Positions 7,536-13,362 of a DNA stretch of 13,362 nt are shown here, piece by piece. Below the pieces are notes generated by a model. The model made no database searches, was not told where the DNA came from, and saw only the letters and a program-made list of their open reading frames with translations. The DNA is taken from contig JABGQJ010000148.1 of NCBI GenBank assembly GCA_018648945.1, forward strand, positions 1 to 13,362. Reading direction: 5' to 3'. The position numbers and the translations under genes were made by a program. Every line of letters starts with the position of its first letter. Position 1 is the stretch's first letter. The DNA comes from Victivallales bacterium (lineage in GTDB: Bacteria > Verrucomicrobiota > Lentisphaeria > Oligosphaerales > Lenti-02).

Positions 7536-9242
7536 CTATGGAATGGGCCGGCCTGCCGCATCGATGAGCTTCCTCAGCTCGCCACCGACCACGCGGCTCC
7601 ATTCCGCGTGGCCATCGCAGTAGAGGACGTTCACGCCCTCTTTCAACAGTCCCGGTTTGGTGCAGGCCAGCGGCGTCTCGGATGGCTTCTGGATTCCGGC
7701 CGCTTTCTTCCCCTTGCCGAAGTACAGATAGTCGCATTTGCCGGCCCGGACCTCAGCCGCATTGGCAGGCGGCGGCGTCTTGCCGGCGGGCGACACGAAG
7801 ACCTTGCCGTCGTTGATGTAGGACCAGATCTCGCCGAGATCGTCTGCGAACTTGTCATCGTTGTCCATGGAGTACATCATCATCCCCAGGCCGATCTGTT
7901 TGAGATTGCCTATGTCGCTGATGGTATGGGCTCTGCCGCGGGCTTGGGTAATGGCGGGGAGCGCGCTCATCAGCATGACCCCCGGCACCGCTGCAAGCTG
8001 CACGACGAGGGCCTCCCCCAGATCGAAATCCGAGCGGCTGACGGTCACGATGGCGTCGGGCATCTTCACTGACACCCCGTAGGAGGCCTGGCTCTCCATG
8101 CCTCCCATGAAGCCAGCCATCGCCTTGGCATCCGGGTCGGTGGACATGGCCGCCTGAACCAGGTCGGAGATGTTCTCGCCAAAGCGTCTGCTGACGAAGG
8201 AGAAGCCCATGCCCTCCGTGGGCATGCCCTTGGCCATGGTCTGGAACTCCGCCGTCTTGGCGATGGTTGGGTTCTCGCCCCGACGACAGGAATCCATGGC
8301 CTGCACGATGTCGCCATTGGTGGCGAGGACCAGGTAGGGACCGAAACGAGCGATCGTCGGCTTGACCTTGATCGGGAGGGGAATGGGGAGCTGGGCGCTG
8401 CGGATGCGCAGATCGCCGTCGTCGGTGCGGGTGACGTTCGGCAGGGCCTGGAGCATGGCATCGGCGAACTGGAAGATGCTGTCGTCCTTCACCTCGATCA
8501 GCACGGCCAGGGCCATCTGCGGCATCTCCAGTCGGGTGCCGTTGGGCAAGGGCACAACCACCTTCTCGTCGCGACTGATCGTGGCGACGAGCCCCATGCC
8601 TGGGCCCATGGACTCAAACCACTGATCGAGATCAATGCCCTGGCCCCGAGTCATCATGATGGCTTGGTTGAATCCCGCCAGCGCAGGCTCGTAGCCCGAG
8701 GAGACGATGGTTTTCTTCACCCAGTCCCAGATCGGGGTGGGGCGGAACGGGCCGTAGGTGGCCATGACCGCATCTTGCGGGACGCAATCGAGCATCTTGA
8801 GTTTGCCGTTCTCGCTGGCCGCGACATCCCAGAACAGGCCCTGTGGCGGCCCTGGCATTTGGTGAAGGACGACGGCACGGTTCTGGTACAGGCCCTTGCC
8901 TTCGGCCACCGAACTCATGCCGACACCCCGCGCCGCCCGTAAGCCAGACTCGTCGATGAAGCTGCGCAGGAAATGGAGGGCGACCTCCACCCCGGCCTGC
9001 TCATTGTCCCCCTCCATGGCTTCGAGGATCGCCCCACCGAGCTTGCCCACGAAGTCGTCGAGTTTGGCCCCCCACTGTTCGGTACTCATGTAGGTATAGA
9101 GCGTACCGTTGGCGTTGAGGTACTTCGCGACATCGCCGTAGGAAGTGGGCGTGTGCGGTGCCACCTTGGGCAGGAGAGTCTGCGCCGAAACAGCGAACGA
9201 CAGGGCGCAAAGACAGAACAGACAACGGGGGAAGAGCTTCAT
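7536..9242 (-). CDS. Secreted protein with internal pseudopilin-like module, tandem copy 2
   Basis: This 568-aa paralog of copy 1 keeps the same layout without large gaps: signal peptide [20 protein letters not shown], the large unassigned domain, an internal hydrophobic stretch, then [16 protein letters not shown] and the LYCDGHAEW ending. The pilin-like helix is altered relative to copy 1 (SALPAITQARGRAHTI). It differs from copies 1 and 3 in the middle (QLPIPLPIKVKPT where both others have [13 protein letters not shown]). Near the C-terminus it matches copy 3 instead (MMMYSMD, DDLGEIW, YINDGKVFV). Five cysteines line up in all copies ([30 protein letters not shown]). The stop is 167 bases from the copy 1 start. 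Function is unknown. Confidence 0.85.
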   Translation of the reverse strand: MKLFPRCLFCLCALSFAVSAQTLLPKVAPHTPTSYGDVAKYLNANGTLYTYMSTEQWGAKLDDFVGKLGGAILEAMEGDNEQAGVEVALHFLRSFIDESGLRAARGVGMSSVAEGKGLYQNRAVVLHQMPGPPQGLFWDVAASENGKLKMLDCVPQDAVMATYGPFRPTPIWDWVKKTIVSSGYEPALAGFNQAIMMTRGQGIDLDQWFESMGPGMGLVATISRDEKVVVPLPNGTRLEMPQMALAVLIEVKDDSIFQFADAMLQALPNVTRTDDGDLRIRSAQLPIPLPIKVKPTIARFGPYLVLATNGDIVQAMDSCRRGENPTIAKTAEFQTMAKGMPTEGMGFSFVSRRFGENISDLVQAAMSTDPDAKAMAGFMGGMESQASYGVSVKMPDAIVTVSRSDFDLGEALVVQLAAVPGVMLMSALPAITQARGRAHTISDIGNLKQIGLGMMMYSMDNDDKFADDLGEIWSYINDGKVFVSPAGKTPPPANAAEVRAGKCDYLYFGKGKKAAGIQKPSETPLACTKPGLLKEGVNVLYCDGHAEWSRVVGGELRKLIDAAGRPIP

Positions 9243-9333
9243 CGGGCACCAATCCTTCCCGGCTGGCAACGAGTGCATACCGGGTCTCTGAGACATGGGG
9301 TTCGGGTTCTCTCTGGACGTGGGCCAGACTACG

Positions 9334-9362
9334 ACTCTACACTGGGCAGGCACCCCCTGCAA
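9334..9362 (-). promoter_or_regulatory. Promoter of paralog copy 2
   Basis: TTGCAG (9357-9362), 17 bases, TAGAGT (9334-9339) on the - strand. The -35 begins only about a dozen bases after the stop of copy 3, so the unit boundary is very tight. A GAGAACCCGAACCC stretch downstream is shared with the copy 3 leader. Confidence 0.62.
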
Positions 9363-9373
9363 ACGCCATTTCG

Positions 9374-11077
9374 CTACGGAGCAGGCTGGCCTGCCGCATC
9401 GATGAGCTTCTTGAGATCGTCCTTGACCACGCGGCTCCGTGCCGCGTGCCCATCGCAGTAGAGGACGTTCACCCCTTCCGCCAACAGCCCCGGTTTGGTG
9501 CAGGCCAGGGGCGTCAGCGACGGCTTCTGAATCTCGGTCTCCTTCTTCCCCTTGCCGAAGTACAGATAGTCGCATTTGCCGGCCCGGACCTCAGCCGCAT
9601 TGGCGGGCGGTGGGGTATTGCTGGCAGGGGAAACGAAGACCTTGCCGTCGTTGATGTAGGGCCAGATCTCTCCGAGATCGTCTGGGAACTTGTCATCGTG
9701 GTCCATCGAGTACATCATCATTCCCAGGCCGATTTGCTTGAGATTGCCGATATCGCTGGCGGCGGGCGCTCGGCCTCTGTGCGCGACCTGGGCATACCAG
9801 GCGAGCATGCCGCCCCCAACCAGTGCCGCTGGCATCGCCGCGATCTGCGTGATCAGCGCTTCCCCCAGGTCGAAGTTCGTGCGGCTGATGGAGACGATGG
9901 CGTCGGGCATTTTCACGGACACCCCATAGGAGGCCTGGCCTTTCATCTTCCCCATGAACTCAGCCATCGCCTTGGTGTCAGGGTCGGCGGCCATGGCTGC
10001 TTCAACGAGGCCGGTAATGGTGTCGCCGAAACGCTCGCTGACATAGGAAAAGCCCATGGCCTCTGTGGGCAGGCCTCTGGCCATGGTCTGGAACTCCGCC
10101 GTTTTCGTGATGGTTGGGCTCTCACCCCGGCGACAGGAATCCATGGCCTGCACGATCGTGTCGTTGGTCGCGAGGACCAGGTAGGGACCGAAACGAGCGA
10201 TGGTCGGCTTGAACCGAATTGGGACCGGAACAGGGACCTGGACGCTGCGCATGCGCAGATCGCCGTCGTCCGTGCGGGTGACGTTCGGCATGGCCTGGAG
10301 CATGCCGTCAACGTACTGAAAGATGGTATCGTCCTTCACCTCGACCAATAGGGCGGCAGCCGTCTGCGGGACCTCCAATTGGGGGCCATTGGGGAGAGGA
10401 ACAAGCACGTTCTCATCGTGGCTGACCGTGACGACAAAGCCGGCCCCCGGGCCGATGGAGGCGACCCATTGGTCGAGGTCGATGCCTTGGCCCCCGCTCA
10501 TTGCGATGGCTTGGTTGAAGCCCGACACCAGCGGCTCGAAGTCGGAGGTGGCGATGGTCTTCTTCACCCAGTTCCAGACTGGGGTGGGGTTAGAGGGGCC
10601 AGAGGCAGCCATGACTGCATCCTCCGGGACACAATCGAGCATCTTCAGCTTGCCGTTCCTGCCGATCGAGGTATCCCAGAACAGGCCCTGCGGCGGTCCC
10701 GGCGTCACGTGGAGGACGACGGCCCGGTTCTGGTACATCCCGTTGCCTTCCGGCACCGAACTCATGCCGACGCCTCGCGCTGCTCGGAGGCCGGAGTCAT
10801 TGATGAGACTGTGCACGAAGTGGAGGACCACCTGCGCTCCCACCTGCTCTTCTCCCGCCAGGTTCTCGACGATGCCCCCCCAGAGCTTGTCCGCGAACTG
10901 GTCGAGCTTGGCACCCCACTGTTCGGTGCTCATGTAGGTGTAGAACGAACCGCCGGCATTGAGGTATTTCGCGACATCGCGGTAGGATGTCGGCGCGTGT
11001 GGCACCACCTTGGGAAGCACCGGTTGCGCCAAGGCGGCGAAGGACAAGGCGCAGAGGGAGAGGGCGAGGGATCTCAT
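9374..11077 (-). CDS. Secreted protein with internal pseudopilin-like module, tandem copy 3
   Basis: This 567-aa first copy of the array, in transcription order, has a shorter signal peptide (MRSLALSLCALSFAALAQ). The large domain is clearly homologous over its full length ([48 protein letters not shown]). The pilin-like helix is the most eroded of the three: the LLPALxxARxxAR pattern of copy 1 reads LAWYAQVAHRGRAPAA here, while the following [16 protein letters not shown] is intact. The ending is LYCDGHAARSRVV. The reading frame is unbroken, so the changes are substitutions and not decay by frameshift. The antiporter gene lies 181 bases upstream on the same strand. Function is unknown. Confidence 0.85.
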   Translation of the reverse strand: MRSLALSLCALSFAALAQPVLPKVVPHAPTSYRDVAKYLNAGGSFYTYMSTEQWGAKLDQFADKLWGGIVENLAGEEQVGAQVVLHFVHSLINDSGLRAARGVGMSSVPEGNGMYQNRAVVLHVTPGPPQGLFWDTSIGRNGKLKMLDCVPEDAVMAASGPSNPTPVWNWVKKTIATSDFEPLVSGFNQAIAMSGGQGIDLDQWVASIGPGAGFVVTVSHDENVLVPLPNGPQLEVPQTAAALLVEVKDDTIFQYVDGMLQAMPNVTRTDDGDLRMRSVQVPVPVPIRFKPTIARFGPYLVLATNDTIVQAMDSCRRGESPTITKTAEFQTMARGLPTEAMGFSYVSERFGDTITGLVEAAMAADPDTKAMAEFMGKMKGQASYGVSVKMPDAIVSISRTNFDLGEALITQIAAMPAALVGGGMLAWYAQVAHRGRAPAASDIGNLKQIGLGMMMYSMDHDDKFPDDLGEIWPYINDGKVFVSPASNTPPPANAAEVRAGKCDYLYFGKGKKETEIQKPSLTPLACTKPGLLAEGVNVLYCDGHAARSRVVKDDLKKLIDAAGQPAP

Positions 11078-11166
11078 CGGGCACCAATCCTTCCTGGGCG
11101 GAGTGGATTGCCGACCAGGGCTCTGGAACGTGGGTTCGGGTTCTCAATGAACGCTCGTCTACCACG

Positions 11167-11195
11167 ATACTACATGGGCCCGACGTGGCCTGCAA
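11167..11195 (-). promoter_or_regulatory. Promoter of paralog copy 3
   Basis: TTGCAG (11190-11195), 17 bases, TAGTAT (11167-11172) on the - strand, about 90 bases before the start. Its spacing and the surrounding leader match the promoters of the other copies. Confidence 0.62.
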
Positions 11196-11258
11196 GTGCG
11201 ACCGGGTCATGACAGCGACCGCTGGCTTGCGGCAGGGGGGGGGCTGGGCTCTACGGTA

Positions 11259-12518
11259 TCAGCTGTCGTCACCCGATCTGCTCTCGACGACCGCCTGGTA
11301 GGCATCGTTTCCGGCTTCCGGCGAGACCGTGAGGACGCGTTTGCCGAGGGTTGCGATCCCCCAGGCTCCGGCAGGAGCGGTGAGGATGATGCTGAGGACG
11401 GCAACGGCGAGAATGAGCTCGCCGGGGCCGGTATCCATACCCGCCATCTTCATCGCCGCCAGCGGCGCCGCCCCAATGGCGGCCTGCACAGTTGCCTTGG
11501 GGCAGTAGGCCACGGCCACGAACAGCCGTTCGGGGAGGGTGAGACCGCTTCGCATCAGACAGGCCAGGACGCCCGCGCTGCGGGCGAGGAGGCCCAGGCC
11601 GATCACCGCGACGGCCATGGCCCCCGCTTGCCACGCCACGCCAATGTTCACTTGGGCGCCAACCATGGAGAAGAGGATGATCGCGGCGAATACCCAGATT
11701 TTCCCCAGCTTGGCGGAGATCTCGTGCGCCATGTGCTCGCGCCTTTCGAGAATCACAAAGCCGATCGCCATCGCCGAGATCAGCCCTGCGAACGGCACCC
11801 ACCCAGCCAGCACGTGCTGAAGGCGAATCAGCAGGATCGCGACCGCCAGGATGATCAGGACCCGCTTGGTAGCCCGAGGGTTGAAGCGGTCGAAGAGCCG
11901 ATACATGGCTACCCCGATTCCTAGGCCGACCAACACGCCGAGGATCAAGGAGATCGGGATGCTGGCGATCTGCCAGCCCAGATTGCCCTCGCCCCCCACA
12001 TAGAGCCCCAGCACTACGCTGTGGGCCACGACGACGTAGATGTCGTCCACCGAAGCGGCCGCCATGACCATGGATGGGATGTCCTTGTCCGTTCCCCGGC
12101 GCTCCTCGATGAAGCGGATCATGGAGGGTACCACCACCGCCGGCGAGACCGCCGCCAGCACCGACGCGAGAATTGCGGACTCCAGCAGGCTCAGTCCCAG
12201 CAGCAACGGGGCCACCAGAGTGATCGTCAACCCTTCGCAAGTCGCCGGGATGAAGGCTAGCAGCAGCACCTTCCCCCCCACTCGGTGCAGAGTCGTCCGG
12301 CCGAGCTTGAAGCCGACTCGCAGGAGGATGACGATCAGCGCGATGAGCCGCAGATCCCCCCCCACAGCCAGCAGGTCGGGGTCGAGGTAGCCCAACACGT
12401 AGGGCCCCATCCCTACCCCAACCAACAACATGCCCACCAGGCCCGGGATGCCGATCCGGGAGAACACCCAGTCGGCAATAAGACCCAGGACAATAATCTC
12501 GGCGATACCCACCGCCAT
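11259..12518 (-). CDS. CPA1-type cation:proton antiporter
   Basis: This 419-aa polytopic inner-membrane protein probably exchanges Na+ or K+ for H+. The pattern is that of NhaP-like monovalent cation:proton antiporters: GLIADWVFSRIGIPGLVGM near the N-terminus and a LLLAFIPATCEGL segment. The ion-site acidic pair in ASVDDIYVVV is at residues 155-164 (D158, D159), and the AYCPKATVQAAIGAAPL motif is at 337-353. The length covers the membrane domain only; there is no C-terminal TrkA-type domain, unlike most Kef proteins. The start at 12518 is preferred over 12560 because AAGGAG lies eight bases before it and the first helix begins directly. The ion preference cannot be read from the sequence. Confidence 0.88.
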   Translation of the reverse strand: MAVGIAEIIVLGLIADWVFSRIGIPGLVGMLLVGVGMGPYVLGYLDPDLLAVGGDLRLIALIVILLRVGFKLGRTTLHRVGGKVLLLAFIPATCEGLTITLVAPLLLGLSLLESAILASVLAAVSPAVVVPSMIRFIEERRGTDKDIPSMVMAAASVDDIYVVVAHSVVLGLYVGGEGNLGWQIASIPISLILGVLVGLGIGVAMYRLFDRFNPRATKRVLIILAVAILLIRLQHVLAGWVPFAGLISAMAIGFVILERREHMAHEISAKLGKIWVFAAIILFSMVGAQVNIGVAWQAGAMAVAVIGLGLLARSAGVLACLMRSGLTLPERLFVAVAYCPKATVQAAIGAAPLAAMKMAGMDTGPGELILAVAVLSIILTAPAGAWGIATLGKRVLTVSPEAGNDAYQAVVESRSGDDS

Positions 12519-12526
12519 GGCGATTT

Positions 12527-12532
12527 CTCCTT
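12527..12532 (-). promoter_or_regulatory. Ribosome binding site deciding the antiporter start
   Basis: AAGGAG on the - strand, eight bases before the ATG at 12518. The upstream in-frame ATG at 12560 has no comparable site. Confidence 0.75.
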
Positions 12533-12647
12533 GCGACGATAGCTGCCCATCCAGGGGCACCGTGGAGGCACCCGTACGAGAGTTGGATAGGAGTCATCAG
12601 CCGAGGCGTTCTCAGCGGTTCATGGCGGACCCCATCGCCAGGCAGGC

Positions 12648-12675
12648 ACTATACCGTCGTTGCGGAGCCGGACAA
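12648..12675 (-). promoter_or_regulatory. Candidate sigma70 promoter of the antiporter gene
   Basis: On the - strand, TTGTCC (12670-12675), a 16-base spacer and TATAGT (12648-12653). The -10 matches the consensus at five of six positions and the -35 at four of six. It lies in the 195-base gap between the hydrolase-fusion stop and the antiporter start, about 130 bases before the ATG. Confidence 0.45.
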
Positions 12676-12713
12676 GCGTGCCAGTGGCTGGGCGGCCGGG
12701 GGGGCGAGGTGGA

Positions 12714-13361
12714 CTATTCCGCCTCGCCCTTTTCGTAGGCCACATCCAGGAAGTAGCTCATGTTCTGGTAGGTCTTGACGGGCATCTTGCCAAGCTCGTC
12801 GAAGCTGTAGAGCCCGGTTTCGGCGGTGATGCCGGGGCGGACGATGGGCTTGGCGAAGGCTTCCGTGGTGGCCACGTAATGGCTGCTGGCGGTGTAGGAG
12901 AGTACGAGCACCTGCCCAGCCTGCACGGTCACCGGCGTGGGGAAGGCAGCGTACTGCCAACCGGGAGTGGTAGCTGCGGGGGCCTCTGCCTGGGCCAGCC
13001 GCTTGCCGTCCTTGTCCCACAGACGCAACACATGATCTCCCGTCTCGCTCAGGGCCTGGTAGAACCACGCGCCCTTGAGCTTCCCGGCAGCCTGGATGGA
13101 AACCCGGAGACCGACCTCCACTTGGCCCTTGGCATCATCGCTCAGCGGGCGCTGTCCCGCGAAGAACGTGCCGCCGCCTTTGGCACCTAGGCCAAGGGCT
13201 TCCTGCACGACGAACTCCATGGCGGCAGTGGCATCGGGGACGGTCGAGCTGTGCCCACCCTCGGGCCGATGGATGTGGAGTACACGGCGGTCCAGTTTCT
13301 TGAGCACGCCGACCAGACGGATGACACTGTCGGGGGGGACGCTCTTGTCCTGGCCGCCGGT
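12714..13361 (-). CDS. Alpha/beta hydrolase C-terminus fused to DUF4082-like domain (5' end outside window)
   Basis: The frame is open to the window edge; 215 residues are visible. The first part has the late catalytic residues of an esterase or prolyl-oligopeptidase-like alpha/beta hydrolase: an acid in GGQDKSVPP (residue 5) and a histidine in RPEGGHSSTVPD (residue 37), then the helix DATAAMEFVVQEALG. The nucleophile serine must lie upstream, outside the window. From about residue 65 the sequence changes to a beta-rich domain matching the DUF4082 pattern: GVRVSIQ-like strand, GAWFYQ, TGDHVLRLWDKDGKRLA, PGWQYAAFPTPVTVQAGQ, VLSYTASSHYVATTEAF. DUF4082 is often found on large secreted proteins and may bind carbohydrate or surfaces. 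The GTG at 13307 is internal and not the start. Confidence 0.72.
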   Translation of the reverse strand, partial: TGGQDKSVPPDSVIRLVGVLKKLDRRVLHIHRPEGGHSSTVPDATAAMEFVVQEALGLGAKGGGTFFAGQRPLSDDAKGQVEVGLRVSIQAAGKLKGAWFYQALSETGDHVLRLWDKDGKRLAQAEAPAATTPGWQYAAFPTPVTVQAGQVLVLSYTASSHYVATTEAFAKPIVRPGITAETGLYSFDELGKMPVKTYQNMSYFLDVAYEKGEAE

Positions 13362-13362
13362 G

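Larger units (their letters stand above)
5662..11195 (-). repeat. Tandem array of three transcription units of about 1.85 kb
   Basis: Three direct repeats, each made of promoter, leader of about 85-90 bases, 18-base identical start region and a gene of 567-568 codons. Promoter-to-promoter distances are about 1833 bases (copy 3 to 2) and 1876 bases (copy 2 to 1). The copies are diverged enough to be old, yet nearly equal in length. Confidence 0.85.

Noticed and set aside
7369..7737. Upstream extension of the copy 1 reading frame (691 aa in total)
   Set aside because: The extra residues are an off-frame reading of the end of copy 2 and the promoter region. The signal peptide and shared leader fix the start at 7368.
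9243..9575. Upstream extension of the copy 2 reading frame (679 aa in total)
   Set aside because: It is likewise an off-frame read of the copy 3 end; the start at 9242 has the conserved leader and signal peptide.
9158..10351. Long open frame on the + strand (397 aa) opposite copies 2 and 3
   Set aside because: It is antisense to two well-supported genes, has a low-complexity H/D/G/R-rich composition, and similar shadow frames recur over every copy.
11269..12597. 442-aa frame on the - strand overlapping the antiporter
   Set aside because: It is a shifted reading of the antiporter gene with G/R/P-rich composition and no membrane helices.

Overview
The window is GC-rich bacterial DNA. The best taxonomic hint is a type IV pseudopilin of the '[18 protein letters not shown]' / H-X9-DG type with a basic residue, not glycine, before the cleavage site. 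That style is common in Lentisphaerota and other PVC-like or Armatimonadota-like lineages. This placement is an inference from one gene style, not a proof.

Left part (1-4924, + strand): the 3' end of a radical-SAM protein related to spore photoproduct lyase. A gene-free stretch follows (923-1594). It holds a set of nested inverted repeats (977-1300) around a very stable UUCG-capped hairpin, and then a well-formed cobalamin riboswitch (about 1346-1470). The riboswitch leads a tightly packed operon: a membrane-anchored B12-binding protein (btuF), an ABC ATPase (btuD), an FecCD-type permease (btuC) and a CobO/BtuR-type corrinoid adenosyltransferase. ATGA overlaps join btuF to btuD and btuD to btuC, and cobO starts 14 bases after btuC. 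Together these import a corrinoid and convert it to the adenosyl form, under feedback by the vitamin.

Middle part (4989-11195, - strand): three tandem paralogous genes (568, 568 and 567 aa) followed by a pseudopilin gene 25 bases downstream. Each paralog encodes a signal peptide, a roughly 390-residue secreted domain that I cannot assign firmly (its style recalls DUF3352), and a C-terminal module that looks like the body of an H-X9-DG pseudopilin without its own leader. Each copy has its own duplicated promoter (TTGCAG, 17 bases, TAnAgT-like) and an identical 18-base leader around the start codon, so the duplicated unit is a whole transcription unit of about 1.85 kb. The copies are mosaic and their pilin-like helix erodes from copy to copy. 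This array is the most unusual part of the window.

Right part (11259-13362, - strand): a CPA1-type cation:proton antiporter with its own strong ribosome binding site and a plausible sigma70 promoter, then the 3' end of a protein that fuses the C-terminal part of an alpha/beta hydrolase to a DUF4082-like domain. The hydrolase gene continues past the window edge.

I saw no tRNA, rRNA, CRISPR array or transposase gene.
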